Shown here piece after piece: positions 1-8,771 of a stretch of 64,000 nucleotides of DNA (its first letter is position 1; every line of letters starts with the position of its first letter). A model generated the notes under the pieces. The model was not told where the DNA came from. It was given only the letters and a program-made list of their open reading frames with translations, and did no database searches. The DNA is taken from assembly GCF_036013645.1 (NCBI RefSeq), contig NZ_CP107869.1:10044001-10108000 (forward strand), written 5' to 3'. This DNA is from Streptomyces sp. NBC_00490. Lineage in GTDB: Bacteria > Actinomycetota > Actinomycetes > Streptomycetales > Streptomycetaceae. Both the position numbers and the translations under genes were made by a program.

Positions 1-123
1 ATGGTTTCCGGCTTGATCGAGCACTTCGGCAGCAAGGACCTCGCCGCCGACGCCGCGGTCGTCTGCCTGGACTGGACGGGCCGCGCCAGCAACACGGAGC
101 GGCACGCCGCGCCGGCGCACTGA
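1..123 (+). CDS. 3' end of a PP2C/SpoIIE-type phosphatase (partial)
   Basis: Only the last 40 codons lie in the window, ending at TGA 121-123. The translated tail (GLIEHFGSKDLAADAAVVCLDWTG) resembles the final strand of actinobacterial SpoIIE/RsbU serine phosphatases, in which an acidic AADAAVV segment carries the last metal-binding aspartate. Such enzymes usually dephosphorylate anti-anti-sigma factors. The ATG at position 1 is internal and not a likely start. The call rests on a short stretch and is tentative. Confidence 0.45.
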   Translation: MVSGLIEHFGSKDLAADAAVVCLDWTGRASNTERHAAPAH

Positions 124-129
124 CTTCCC

Positions 130-636
130 TCACCCACAGCCTGGATCATCAAACCGCGACAGCGGGGCAGCCTGCGCACGGAGAAAGGCCTTGAGACCGC
201 GGCTCAGGGCGACTCTCTCGGCTGGTTCCATCACCCGCAACGCGACCGCCAGAGCCTGCGCTCGACGCCCCGCCACCTCCCTGAGCACATGCCGGCCGGC
301 CGGGGTCAGGCTCAACTGCACCTCGCGGCGCTTGCGCGGATGCGATACGCGCTCCAGCATGCCGGCCGCCTCAAGACGGTCACACAGCCGACTGGCCGTA
401 GGCAGCCCGATGTCCAGCCACTCCGCCCAGCCCGTGAGATTCAACCCCGGAGCCGCCTGCAGAGCACGCAGCGCCCTCAACTGGTGCGGGGACAGCCGCA
501 GCGCCACGCCCTGCGCAGCGACGGACCACAAATCCGTCAGGCTCTCCACAGCGTCGGCGATCTCCAGCGCCATCGCGTCAGGGTCCTCACCTGCCCCGCT
601 CGCCTGCTCGTCACCGGGGCCGTCGAGGCGCGTCAC
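130..636 (-). CDS. MarR-family transcriptional regulator
   Basis: The product is a 168-aa winged-helix protein. The N-terminal helices (AMALEIADAVESLTDLW) are followed by the recognition region LTGWAEWLDIGLPTASRLCDRL and the wing ERVSHPRKRREVQLSLTPAG, the standard MarR layout, with a dimerisation helix at the C terminus. The frame also opens at TTG 672, but GTG 636 has a GAAGG Shine-Dalgarno site about nine bases upstream and gives the usual family length, so I prefer it. It converges with the phosphatase tail, leaving six bases between them. MarR proteins repress nearby or distant operons and respond to small phenolic ligands. No obvious target sits beside it here. Confidence 0.8.
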   Translation of the reverse strand: MTRLDGPGDEQASGAGEDPDAMALEIADAVESLTDLWSVAAQGVALRLSPHQLRALRALQAAPGLNLTGWAEWLDIGLPTASRLCDRLEAAGMLERVSHPRKRREVQLSLTPAGRHVLREVAGRRAQALAVALRVMEPAERVALSRGLKAFLRAQAAPLSRFDDPGCG

Positions 637-672
637 GAACAAATCACCTTCAGCAAGCCCGGGTCCATGCAA

Positions 673-1135
673 ATGCGATGCTCATGCAAACGCTGGTACC
701 CGAAGAGCCAACGGGCACGCAACCGCTGAGGTGTGCGATCGTCGATGTGCCCATCCGCACCCTGCCCTTGCAGCTGGCGCCCCGTCCCGCGCCGGCGTCT
801 TAGGAAGCTGGGGCTGAACCGGCGGCCTCAGATCAGGTCCTGCGGGTGTTCGCCACCCGCCGACGCGGAAGCGGTTTTCAGCGGCTGAGCCGCTGTGGCG
901 GCCTCGTGACCGGCTGCGAGGTCGACGAGGGCGCGCAGGGTGAGACGGGCTTCCGCTGGATGCCGCAGGGGCTCTCCCCGGCGGGAGCCTGGTTCAGCGG
1001 CTGGCGATGCGCTGGCTGACCGGGTATCCGCCCACCGGATCGCGCTGACCGCCCACAACCGCGCATCCCTTCGGCTGTCCACGGTCCTCGTGGGCTTCAT
1101 CACGCGGGCCACGGCACGGGCGGGCGTCGAGAAAC
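673..1135. other. Intergenic stretch with no convincing gene
   Basis: About 460 bases between the MarR gene and the cellulase operon. Short reading frames exist on both strands, including a 94-codon one on the minus strand ending near 828, but none has a ribosome site together with a recognisable motif. I see no repeat or RNA gene here. Confidence 0.5.
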
Positions 1136-1163
1136 GCCGGCTCCCCGCGGTGCGGGGGCCGGC
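1136..1163 (-). terminator. Hairpin terminator of the cellulase operon
   Basis: GCCGGCTCCCCGC and GCGGGGGCCGGC pair as a stem with one bulged base and a three-base loop, 17 bases beyond the LPMO stop codon. There is no long T tract, as is usual in Streptomyces. Confidence 0.6.
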
Positions 1164-1179
1164 GCCTCGGCGGAACCTG

Positions 1180-2268
1180 TTACGGGTTGACGCAGCCGAT
1201 CGAGCCGACCGGATGGTTGTTGCCGGTGGAGGTGGCGGTGAAGCCGAAGCTCACGCTGCCGTCCGGCGCGACGGTCCTATTGTGGTCGACGTTGCTGACC
1301 GTGACCGTACCGTCGGATCCGGTACTGAGCGTGCCGTTCCAGACCTGGCTGAGCCGGGTGCCGGTGCCTAGCTGCCAGCGCACCGCCCAGCCGTTCATCG
1401 GTGACGTGTTGTGGTTCATCACCTGGACGGATCCCTGGAAGCCGCCGTTCCAGGCGTTCGTCACCGAGTAGATGGCCATGCAGCCGGTGTGCGGGTCTGT
1501 CGGGGTGGGCGTCGGCGTGGGAGTCGGCGTGGGCGTCGGGGTGCCGCCCGAGCCGCGGATGCCGGTCACCTCGCCGTTTCCGCCGTCGAAGACGACGTCG
1601 GAACAGGAGAAGAAGTTCTCCTGGCTGTCCGAGCGCACCCACTGGATGAACAGCACCGCGTCGCCCGAGCGGCCCGTGGGCAGGTTCAGGTTCCAGAAGT
1701 AGTGACCGGAGTCGGTGCCCACCGAACCCGACTGGGCGGGGTTGGTGACGGTCTGGATGAGCTCCAGGTCGCTCCAGCCCAGCGGGGTGCTGGGCGAGTA
1801 GCCGGGCTTGGACAGGTACACCCGGAAGTCGCCCGGATGCGCCGCCCAGTTGCTGTACCGGACCTGCATGCTCTTCCCGGAGGTCAGATGCGTGCGGGGC
1901 CAGTCGGAGCGAGCGGCGTTGTAGCCGGTGAAGTTGTACGGGGAGCGGTCACCGGCGCTGCACAGCTTGCCGTCCGGTACGTAACCGGGGCCGCGCCCGC
2001 CCGCGTTGGAGTCGAGCACGGCGAACCAGTTGTACAGCGCCGTCGATCCGCTCTCGGCCAGCGCGGCCTTGCACGCCGGGTTCGTCGGGTCCAGGGCGCC
2101 GGTGCCGGTCTTGGCGTCTTGGTAGCAGAGATATGTCCGCGATCCGGGCATCATCGCCACCCCGTGCGCCTGCGCGGTGCCCTGGCCGAGCAGGGCCAGA
2201 CCGAGGCCGCTCAGCAGGGTGGCGAGCACCGCCGCCCAGAAGAGGAGCCGGTTTCGTCGTCGAACCAT
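1180..2268 (-). CDS. Secreted AA10 lytic polysaccharide monooxygenase with CBM2
   Basis: The 362-aa product oxidatively cleaves crystalline cellulose outside the cell, using copper. A signal peptide (residues 1-34, ending TAQA) is removed to expose His35. Together with His144 (WAAHPGDF) this gives the copper histidine brace. The AA10 domain covers about residues 35-230. A Thr-Pro linker follows at about 240-257, and a CBM2 cellulose-binding module at about 260-362 with the usual flanking cysteines (HTGCM and IGCVNP). The ATG start is preceded by AGGAGG at ideal spacing; a longer upstream frame lacks a ribosome site. This is the last gene of the GH12-GH3-GH6-LPMO series, 100 bases after the GH6 stop, with a strong hairpin in that gap. 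It resembles the well-studied LPMO10C-type enzymes of Streptomyces. Confidence 0.95.
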   Translation of the reverse strand: MVRRRNRLLFWAAVLATLLSGLGLALLGQGTAQAHGVAMMPGSRTYLCYQDAKTGTGALDPTNPACKAALAESGSTALYNWFAVLDSNAGGRGPGYVPDGKLCSAGDRSPYNFTGYNAARSDWPRTHLTSGKSMQVRYSNWAAHPGDFRVYLSKPGYSPSTPLGWSDLELIQTVTNPAQSGSVGTDSGHYFWNLNLPTGRSGDAVLFIQWVRSDSQENFFSCSDVVFDGGNGEVTGIRGSGGTPTPTPTPTPTPTPTDPHTGCMAIYSVTNAWNGGFQGSVQVMNHNTSPMNGWAVRWQLGTGTRLSQVWNGTLSTGSDGTVTVSNVDHNRTVAPDGSVSFGFTATSTGNNHPVGSIGCVNP

Positions 2269-2305
2269 GGTGCCTCCTGTCGTTCCTTTGCTGTCCGCTG
2301 TGGAG

Positions 2306-2348
2306 CCCCCGCCCGCCCGGGGAAGAGGTCGCTCCGGGCGGGCGGGGG
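2306..2348 (-). terminator. Strong intercistronic hairpin between GH6 and LPMO genes
   Basis: CCCCCGCCCGCCCGG (2306-2320) and its exact complement (2334-2348) form a perfect 15-bp GC stem around a 13-base loop, beginning about 20 bases after the GH6 stop codon. It could end transcription, cause partial read-through, or protect the 3' end of the upstream message. The LPMO ribosome site lies about 30 bases further on and is not inside the stem. Confidence 0.75.
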
Positions 2349-2368
2349 AGCGTGGGGAGGTACGCGGA

Positions 2369-4579
2369 TCAGGCGGGCGGTGCGCCCCAGGCCAGGGTGG
2401 CGCCGAGGTAAGCGGGGATCGCCGGGGCGTCGGTGTAGGACGTGGCGGTGGAGCGGCTGTGGTCGTCGGCCTCGTTGAACGCGGACCAGTCGGACTTGGC
2501 CATCCGCAGCTGGACGTCACCGGTTTCCCGGCCCGCGGCCAGCGAGCCGGCCGAGAAGCCGACCTCCAGATAGGCGTCCGCGCCCGCGACCGGGGTGCTC
2601 AGCGGGACGACCCGGAGCTTGACGTTGGAGCAGCCGACCGCGGCGAAGTCGCAATAGGCGTTCACGGTGGGCGAGCCGCCGTCCCGGGTGAAGTAGTAGC
2701 GGGCGGTCACCCCGCTCAGGTCGACAGCGGCGCTGCCGGTGTTGGTGATCCTCAGGCCGGGGCGGATGGCGTTGTCGGTGGCCGAGGAGTCGTTGTTCTT
2801 GTAGGCGACCTTGAGGCCGCCCGCCGGATCGGGGCCACCGCCGCCCGTCTCGGTGGTGACGCTCAGGGCGGTGGAGGCGACGGAGACGTTGCCGGCCGCG
2901 TCGCGGGCGCGCACGGTGTAGCTGTAGGCCGTGGCGGCGCTCAGCCCGGTGTCCGTGTACGTGGTGCCGGTGGCAGGCGAGCCGACCCGGGTGCCGTTGC
3001 GGTACACGTCGTACCCGGTTACGCCCACGTCGTCGGTGGCCGCGGTCCAGGCCAGGGAGACACTGCTCGCGGTCTTGGCGGTGGCCCGCAGTCCGGTCGG
3101 GGCGGTCGGGGCGGTGGTGTCACCCGGGTCGGTGCCGCCCGTCGGCACGGCAGGGTAGGCGTTGCGGACCAGCATCAGGAACTGGTTGTGGAACCAGTGG
3201 CCGGCCAGTGGTGCGTCGGGCAGCGCCCCGGTCTTGTTGTTGCCGGCGTTGGACGCGGTGTAGTCGGGGTCGCACATCGGGTCCGCGCGCTTGCCCTCCT
3301 CATTGGGGATGTCCTTGCTGGCCCCGTCGGACTCTCCCGGCGGCTTGATCCACAGGAAGGCGTCGAGGTGCGAGTCGGGGTATCCGGAGGGCGCGGCCTG
3401 CGGCGGCTGCCCGAGCCCGGCTCCGCTCGCGTTGCACCACAGTCCGCGGTGGGTGCGGCGGTCGGCCTTGGACTCGTTGACGTAGGTGTCGAGGGTGGTG
3501 CTGGTGCTCTCCGCGGTGGGCCGCGCGGCGCCGCCCCAGCCGTTGCGGGAGGTGTCGACCACCAGGCCGGTGGAGGCGGGCCAGCCCGCCGAGACCAGCG
3601 CCCGGTGGACGTTCTTCGTGAAGTCCACCTCGTCGAAGTTCGGGTTCCACTCGTAGTACTTGCTCGACTTGACCATGGTGCCGCCGACCGTCTTGTCGGG
3701 GTTGGTCAGGAACGGCTCCTCGAGCGGCGTGTAGTTGGCGACGTTGGTGATCAGCCCGTCGACGCTGCTCAGTCCGGCCGCGGTGCCCTTGGCCACCTCG
3801 GTGTACTGCTGCACGGTCTGGGTGAGGTTGTTGTCCCAGCCGAGCCAGCCGGAGTGCGCGTAGTCCAGGTACGTGTACACGTTCGGGATCGCGTGCAGCT
3901 TGTCCAGGGCGTACTGGATGCCCTTGACGTAGATGCCGCTGCTCCTGGCCTGGGCACACTCGGGGTCGGCGGTGTTGGTGACCAGGTTGGGCAGACTGTC
4001 GGGCTCGATGATCGTGGTGATGCGGACGTCCTGGTACTTGGGGTTCTTGAGGACGTTCGCGATGACGTCGATGTACTCGCTCTTGTAGCGGTCCAGGCCC
4101 GCCTGGGTGAGCGGGAGTTCGCCGCTGGAGGCGAGGGCGGCGCAGTCCCGTCCCGGCAGGTCGTACACCACGAAGGTGGCGGTGATCGGCTGTCCGGACT
4201 TCTTCTGAGCGAGCGCCAGGTCGAGGTGGTCGGCCAGGCTCTTGCGCCCTGCGTTGGCCTCACCCCCGTGCACAGCCGCGATCCGGTCCAACCAGACGGC
4301 GGTCGGATAGCTCTTGACCTTTTCCATCTTGGCCTTGAGCGCGGCGTCGGAGGTCTGTGAGATGGACGTGTCCACGTGCTCGGCGTAGTCGGGGTTGAGG
4401 TAGAAGCTCGCCCCCGCGAAGGGGTTGTCGACATGCGCTTCCGCCGCTGCCGCGGACTGTCCCCCGATCTGGCCCGCCACCCCGAGCATCAGGGTGGCCA
4501 GGGCGGTGCCCAGGGCTGCCGACCGTCGTCGGTGCTTGCGCGGCAGCCAGGCGCCGTCGGCTCTGGTCGGGTTGGTCAT
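2369..4579 (-). CDS. Secreted GH6 exocellulase with FnIII and CBM3 modules
   Basis: The 736-aa product is a cellobiohydrolase that works from the non-reducing ends of cellulose chains. The order is: signal peptide (about 1-46), GH6 domain (about 48-485), fibronectin type III domain (about 492-588) and a family-3 type carbohydrate-binding module (about 590-736, starting LKVAYKNNDSSATDNAI). Visible GH6 catalytic-site sequences include IIEPDSLPNLVTN and TYLDYAHSGWLGW, each with the expected aspartate, and the loop KPPGESDG. The overall pattern matches Thermobifida Cel6B-type exocellulases. The ATG has GAGGAGG upstream. The module set differs from the CBM2 used by every neighbouring enzyme. The gene sits 41 bases after the GH3 gene, so co-transcription is likely. 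Confidence 0.94.
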   Translation of the reverse strand: MTNPTRADGAWLPRKHRRRSAALGTALATLMLGVAGQIGGQSAAAAEAHVDNPFAGASFYLNPDYAEHVDTSISQTSDAALKAKMEKVKSYPTAVWLDRIAAVHGGEANAGRKSLADHLDLALAQKKSGQPITATFVVYDLPGRDCAALASSGELPLTQAGLDRYKSEYIDVIANVLKNPKYQDVRITTIIEPDSLPNLVTNTADPECAQARSSGIYVKGIQYALDKLHAIPNVYTYLDYAHSGWLGWDNNLTQTVQQYTEVAKGTAAGLSSVDGLITNVANYTPLEEPFLTNPDKTVGGTMVKSSKYYEWNPNFDEVDFTKNVHRALVSAGWPASTGLVVDTSRNGWGGAARPTAESTSTTLDTYVNESKADRRTHRGLWCNASGAGLGQPPQAAPSGYPDSHLDAFLWIKPPGESDGASKDIPNEEGKRADPMCDPDYTASNAGNNKTGALPDAPLAGHWFHNQFLMLVRNAYPAVPTGGTDPGDTTAPTAPTGLRATAKTASSVSLAWTAATDDVGVTGYDVYRNGTRVGSPATGTTYTDTGLSAATAYSYTVRARDAAGNVSVASTALSVTTETGGGGPDPAGGLKVAYKNNDSSATDNAIRPGLRITNTGSAAVDLSGVTARYYFTRDGGSPTVNAYCDFAAVGCSNVKLRVVPLSTPVAGADAYLEVGFSAGSLAAGRETGDVQLRMAKSDWSAFNEADDHSRSTATSYTDAPAIPAYLGATLAWGAPPA

Positions 4580-4620
4580 GTGCCCTCCTCGGTGGTACGT
4601 GCGGGTGTGCCGGTCGTACG

Positions 4621-6867
4621 TCAGGAGCCGGTGCACTGCGGAGCGGGCGTGCCCGCGCCGCCGTTCGCGGTGAAGCCGAACGAGGTGGTGGCGCCGGGAG
4701 ACAGGGCGCCGTTGTGGGCGGCGTTGCGGACGGTCGCGCGGCCCTGCGCCACGGTCAGGGAGCCGTTCCACAGGCTGGTGACGGTGGAGCCGCCCAGGTC
4801 CCAGCCGACGGACCAGCCGGTGAGCGGGCCGCTGCCGGAGTTCTTGACCGTCATCTCCGCCTGGTAGCCGCCGGACCAGGCCGAGACGACCTTGAACTGG
4901 GCGGTGCAGGACGTGGGTTGCGGCTCCGGGTCAGGGCCCGGATCGGGGTCGGGGTCGGGATCGGTGCCGTAGGTGAGGCCGTGCCCGTAGGCGAAGAGGG
5001 GGCTCTTGCCGTCGCCGTCGTTGATGGGCTGCTGGGAGGCGCTGCGCATCCATGTCATGGGGAGCTTGCCGGTCGGGGCGTGGTCGCCGAAGAGCACGTC
5101 CGACACTCCGCCGCCCTCGGTGCCGGGCAGCCAGGCCGCCAGCAGGGCGCGCCAGTCCGGCAGTTGGGCGGCGATGTCGAGCGGGCGCCCGGAGATCAGG
5201 ACCACCACGACGGGCACCCCGCTGGCCTTGAGCCGGCTGAGGGTCTGCAGGTCTTCCTGGTCCAGCCCCATGCCGCCGGGTCGGTCGCCGTGCATTTCGA
5301 CGTACGGGGTCTCCCCGACCACCGCGACGGCGGCGGTGTAGCTGGCGTCGATGCCGTTGCCGTAGCGGTCGTAGGTGATCCGGGACGGGTCGGTGGCGGC
5401 GGCGCGGATGCCCTTGAGGACGGTCGTGCCCTCGGTGACGGGCCCGCTGCGGCCCTGCCAGCCGAGAGTCCAGCCGCCGCTCTGGTTGCCGATGTCATCG
5501 GCGGACTTGCCGGCCACGAACAGCTTGGCGTTCTTCGCCAGCGGCAGTATTCCGCCGTCGTTCTTCAGCAGCACCTGCGACTGCCGCACGGCCTGCCGGG
5601 CCAGGGCCCGGTGTTCCGCGGAGCCCACGGTCGGGGTCAACGACCGGTCGGTGAGCGGCTTTTCGAACAGGCCGAGCTGGAACTTCTTGGTGAGGATGCG
5701 CCGGTTGGCGTCGTCGACGCGGGCCAGGGGGATCCGCCCGGCGTTCACCTCGCCGCGCAACAGGGTGAGGAACTTCTTGTAGTCGTGCGGGACCATGACC
5801 ATGTCGACGCCGGCGTTGACGGCCGTGGTGATCTCGGCGCCGGTGAAGCCGCTCTGCCCGTCCAGCTGGTCGAGTGCGGCCCAGTCCGAGACGACGAAGC
5901 CGGTGAAGCCCAGCTCGCCCTTGAGCACGTCGGTGACCAGGTACTTGTGCGCGTGCGCGCGCACGCCGTTCCAGCTGCTGTAGGACAGCATGACCGAGCC
6001 CACGCCGCGGCGTACCGCCTCCTGGAAGGGCGGCAGGTGGATCGCGCGCAGCTCGGCCTCGGACAGCTCGGTGTTGCCCTGGTCGACGCCTCCGGTGGTG
6101 CCGCCGTCGCCGATGTAGTGCTTGGCGGTGGCCAGCACCGACGCCGGGTCGCCGCCCAGGGCCGTGCCCTGCATGCCGGTGACGAACGTGGCCATGGAGG
6201 TGGGCAGTTCGGGCTTCTCCCCGAACGACTCGTAGGTGCGGCCCCATCGGTCGTTGCGGGCCACGCACAGACAGGGCGCGAAGGACCAGTCGATGCCGGT
6301 ACCGGCCACCTCCTCGGCCACCGCCCGTCCGACCCGCTGCACCAGCGCCGGGTCACGGGTGGCGCCGAGGCCGATGTTGTGCGGGAAGAGGGTGGCGCCG
6401 CGCACCGCGTTGTGACCGTGCACCGCGTCGATGCCGTAGATCATCGGAATGCCGAGCGGGGTGGTGAGGGCGGTGCGCTGGAGGGAGTCGTAGGTGTCGG
6501 CCCAGGTCTGGGCGTTGTTGGGGCTGACCGTCGAGTCGCCGCCGGAGAGCACCGAGCCGATGCGGTAGGTGGCGAGGTCGCTCTGCGGGACGAGCGCGTC
6601 CTTCTCGATCTGGGTCATCTGCCCGAGCTTGTCGTCGAGCGTCATCCGGGAGAGCAGGTCGGTGACCCGCTGGGGCACCGGAACGGAAGGGTCCTGGTAC
6701 GGCAGGGCGGCGGCCGTCGGGACCGGGGCGGCGGCAAGACCGGTCACGGCGAGGGTCGCGGCGCACAGTGCGGCGACGAGGGCGGGGCGGCGGGCCCGGG
6801 AACGTAAGGGCCCGCTGGGGTGTGAGGTCGGCGGGCGGGGTGCGGACACGGTGCGGCTCGGGCTCAT
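4621..6867 (-). CDS. Secreted GH3 beta-glucosidase/exoglucanase with CBM2
   Basis: The 748-aa product should release glucose from cello-oligosaccharides or glucan ends. After a signal peptide (about 1-53) comes a complete GH3 fold: the N-terminal barrel with AKHYIGDGGT and the nucleophile motif FVVSDWAALDQL, then the second alpha/beta domain. A repeated Asp-Pro linker (DPDPDPDPGPDPEPQPT) joins a C-terminal CBM2 of about 100 residues (from SCTAQFKVVSAWSGGY). A cellulose-binding module on a GH3 enzyme is uncommon and suggests action at the fibre surface rather than inside the cell. The start codon has GGAAAGG upstream. It is the second gene of the operon, 119 bases after the GH12 stop. Confidence 0.93.
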   Translation of the reverse strand: MSPSRTVSAPRPPTSHPSGPLRSRARRPALVAALCAATLAVTGLAAAPVPTAAALPYQDPSVPVPQRVTDLLSRMTLDDKLGQMTQIEKDALVPQSDLATYRIGSVLSGGDSTVSPNNAQTWADTYDSLQRTALTTPLGIPMIYGIDAVHGHNAVRGATLFPHNIGLGATRDPALVQRVGRAVAEEVAGTGIDWSFAPCLCVARNDRWGRTYESFGEKPELPTSMATFVTGMQGTALGGDPASVLATAKHYIGDGGTTGGVDQGNTELSEAELRAIHLPPFQEAVRRGVGSVMLSYSSWNGVRAHAHKYLVTDVLKGELGFTGFVVSDWAALDQLDGQSGFTGAEITTAVNAGVDMVMVPHDYKKFLTLLRGEVNAGRIPLARVDDANRRILTKKFQLGLFEKPLTDRSLTPTVGSAEHRALARQAVRQSQVLLKNDGGILPLAKNAKLFVAGKSADDIGNQSGGWTLGWQGRSGPVTEGTTVLKGIRAAATDPSRITYDRYGNGIDASYTAAVAVVGETPYVEMHGDRPGGMGLDQEDLQTLSRLKASGVPVVVVLISGRPLDIAAQLPDWRALLAAWLPGTEGGGVSDVLFGDHAPTGKLPMTWMRSASQQPINDGDGKSPLFAYGHGLTYGTDPDPDPDPGPDPEPQPTSCTAQFKVVSAWSGGYQAEMTVKNSGSGPLTGWSVGWDLGGSTVTSLWNGSLTVAQGRATVRNAAHNGALSPGATTSFGFTANGGAGTPAPQCTGS

Positions 6868-6986
6868 GGGGTGCGGCCTTTCCGGGTGCGGGCCGGAGGG
6901 GCGGACGTGGGGGCCGGGGCCCGTCCCGTCGGTGCGGGGAAGGGGGGCGGGCCCCGGTGGAGGCCGGTGCGGTGCGTCGGCGGGGG

Positions 6987-8120
6987 TCAGGCGCTGGTGC
7001 AGGCCGTGCCGTTCAGGGTGAATGCGCCGGGCTTGGCGAAGGTGCCGCTGTAGGTGCCCTGGAAGCCGAAGGTCTGGCTGCCGCCGGCGGCGATCTGCGC
7101 GTTGTGCGCCACGGGAGTCGCCGTCACCGCGCCGGAGGAGCCGGACAGGGTGGCGTTCCAGGAGCTGGTGACGCGTTGTCCGGAGGGCAGGGTGAAGCCG
7201 AGCTGCCAGGTGTTCAGGGCGGTGGTACCGGTGTTCTTGACCGTGACGTCGGCGGTGTAGCCGCCCTGCCAGACGCTGGTCGCGTAGGTCACCTGGCAGG
7301 CCGTAGCGGGGTCACCGGGTCCGCCCGGGCCGCCGCTGCCACCGAGGTTGACGGCGGAGGAGAAGGAGTTCACCGCGAGTCCGGCGCCGTTCTGCCACGG
7401 CTCGAACCCGGCCTGGACGCTCGTCAGGTACCAGTTGTTCTGCGCCATGCCCCGGGCGACCGTCTGGTCGACGAAGTCCATGACGTCGAAGCTCCAGCTG
7501 CTGATCGCCGACGGAGCGACGAAGGAGATCACGTCGTTGGAGCCGTTGCTGCCGGTCCACACCTGCCAGGTGCGGCCGCCGACGGTGGCGGTGCCGACCT
7601 GCGAGCCGATCGGCTGGATGGAGCCCACCCTGTTGAACCAGATCATGATCTCGGTGCGGTTGACGCCGTCGGTGCGGGGCGTCGGGTCCAGCCAGATGTC
7701 GTACGAGGCGTTGTAGACGGCGCCCGAGACAAAGCCGTAGGAGATGCTGCTGGGCGCGCTGGAGATGGTGCTGAGCTGCGCCGGAAGGTTGGTGCCCGGC
7801 GAACAGTTCGTGTAGTGACAGCCGTTGAAGACCGACGGGTACGACTTCGGGGCGCCGTTGGTGGGCACCGAGCCGTCGGCCTGGGTGAGGCGGAAGCCGC
7901 TGTCGGTGGCGGTGACGCACTGGGTGGCGCTGGTGCCCCAGCGGTTGTTCTGCACGACGTAGCGGCCCTGGATGACGGTCGAGCCGTACTGCTCGCAGAT
8001 CGTGGTGTCGGCCTGGGCCGAGGGTGCGGCGACGAGGAGAGCCGCGAGAGCGGCGAGAGCCAAGAGCAGCGCGGCGAACAGGCCGCGCGCTGGGCGGGGA
8101 CGGTGCGGTAACGGTCGCAT
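6987..8120 (-). CDS. celB: Secreted GH12 endoglucanase with CBM2 (CelB type)
   Basis: The 377-aa product is an endo-1,4-beta-glucanase. The signal peptide ends at APSAQA (residue 37). The GH12 jelly roll spans about 38-260, with the nucleophile in NRTEIMIWFN and the acid/base glutamate in AGFEPWQNGAG. A Gly-Pro linker leads to a C-terminal CBM2 (about 275-377). The sequence closely follows Streptomyces lividans CelB. The ATG has a GAGAGG site. This is the first gene of the cellulase operon, and two CebR-type boxes lie within 85 bases upstream of it, so induction by cellobiose through CebR release is the expected control. Confidence 0.93.
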   Translation of the reverse strand: MRPLPHRPRPARGLFAALLLALAALAALLVAAPSAQADTTICEQYGSTVIQGRYVVQNNRWGTSATQCVTATDSGFRLTQADGSVPTNGAPKSYPSVFNGCHYTNCSPGTNLPAQLSTISSAPSSISYGFVSGAVYNASYDIWLDPTPRTDGVNRTEIMIWFNRVGSIQPIGSQVGTATVGGRTWQVWTGSNGSNDVISFVAPSAISSWSFDVMDFVDQTVARGMAQNNWYLTSVQAGFEPWQNGAGLAVNSFSSAVNLGGSGGPGGPGDPATACQVTYATSVWQGGYTADVTVKNTGTTALNTWQLGFTLPSGQRVTSSWNATLSGSSGAVTATPVAHNAQIAAGGSQTFGFQGTYSGTFAKPGAFTLNGTACTSA

Positions 8121-8164
8121 GCGGGTGCCTCTCTCGTACGTGGCTCGGATTTCAGGGCCGATGG

Positions 8165-8178
8165 GGGGAGCGCTCCCA
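8165..8178. promoter_or_regulatory. CebR-type operator (13 of 14 bases)
   Basis: GGGGAGCGCTCCCA differs from the palindromic consensus TGGGAGCGCTCCCA only at its first base. It lies 45 bases upstream of the GH12 start. Confidence 0.8.
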
Positions 8179-8190
8179 CCTCCCCACTTA

Positions 8191-8204
8191 TGGGAGCGCT
8201 CCCA
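8191..8204. promoter_or_regulatory. CebR-type operator (perfect)
   Basis: TGGGAGCGCTCCCA is an exact match to the known Streptomyces CebR (LacI-family cellobiose repressor) box. It lies 13 bases from the neighbouring imperfect box, upstream of the GH12-GH3-GH6-LPMO operon. Confidence 0.9.
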
Positions 8205-8337
8205 ACCCACCGGTTCGGCTCGGACTGTAGAAGTCCGCCCATGTCCCTGACAACCCTGTGTGCCCGAATGGATCGAATCGATTTCGAAGTCGCAGCTCAG
8301 ACGCGCACGTTCGCAACCTTTCGACGAGCCCGGGACT

Positions 8338-8351
8338 TGGGAGCGCTCCCG
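8338..8351. promoter_or_regulatory. Third CebR-type operator (13 of 14 bases)
   Basis: TGGGAGCGCTCCCG differs from the consensus only at its last base. It is 217 bases upstream of GH12 and about 420 bases upstream of the divergent lectin-hydrolase gene, so it could assist looping or act on either promoter. Confidence 0.65.
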
Positions 8352-8771
8352 AAACTTTCGACCAGACCCGTCGGCGACCTCGGGCCGAGCCGCGTACCAA
8401 ACGCCGTGGCCGATTCCCCTGAGCCTCTCCGGGATGTGCATGAAGGCCGCAGGATCTGAGTGCCCCGCACGGAAACGGCAGACAGTAGAAGCCCCGGATA
8501 TCGACCGGCATGTTTCGTCCGCGGGACTGAGTGGCCCCATAGCCCGCCCAGCCTGGACGCTGTCAGGGGCGAACGCCCCGTCAGGACGCAACCGGCCAGG
8601 GACGTTTGCGGCCATCGGATCCCTCTTCCGGCACCCCTGACCTGCGGCGAGAGTAGTTCCTGACACCGGGCGCCACACCAGCGAACAACCCTCACAGCTG
8701 TACCTGCAGGGCAGCTGTCCGGGCCAGGGACGTGTGTTCGCCCACTCGACTTCCGTGCCGCAGGAGAGACC
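8352..8771. other. Long upstream region of the lectin-hydrolase gene
   Basis: About 420 bases with no credible gene. It probably holds the promoter and a long leader of the gene starting at 8772. I looked for a ydaO-type c-di-AMP riboswitch, common before Streptomyces cell-wall hydrolases, and could not match its conserved blocks. Confidence 0.4.

Noticed and set aside
828..1112. 94-codon frame on the minus strand
   Set aside because: No ribosome site, no domain and the same region is open in three other frames.
2177..4360. Very long open frame antisense to the GH6 gene (others antisense to the MMPL, Pao and kinase genes)
   Set aside because: High GC content keeps antisense frames open in Streptomyces. 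These have no ribosome site, no domain and Val/Gly/Arg-rich composition.
8460..8771. Possible ydaO-type c-di-AMP riboswitch before the lectin-NlpC gene
   Set aside because: The long leader and hydrolase context invite it, but I could not find the conserved GGGG-A/CCGAACCC/GACAGG blocks of the motif.
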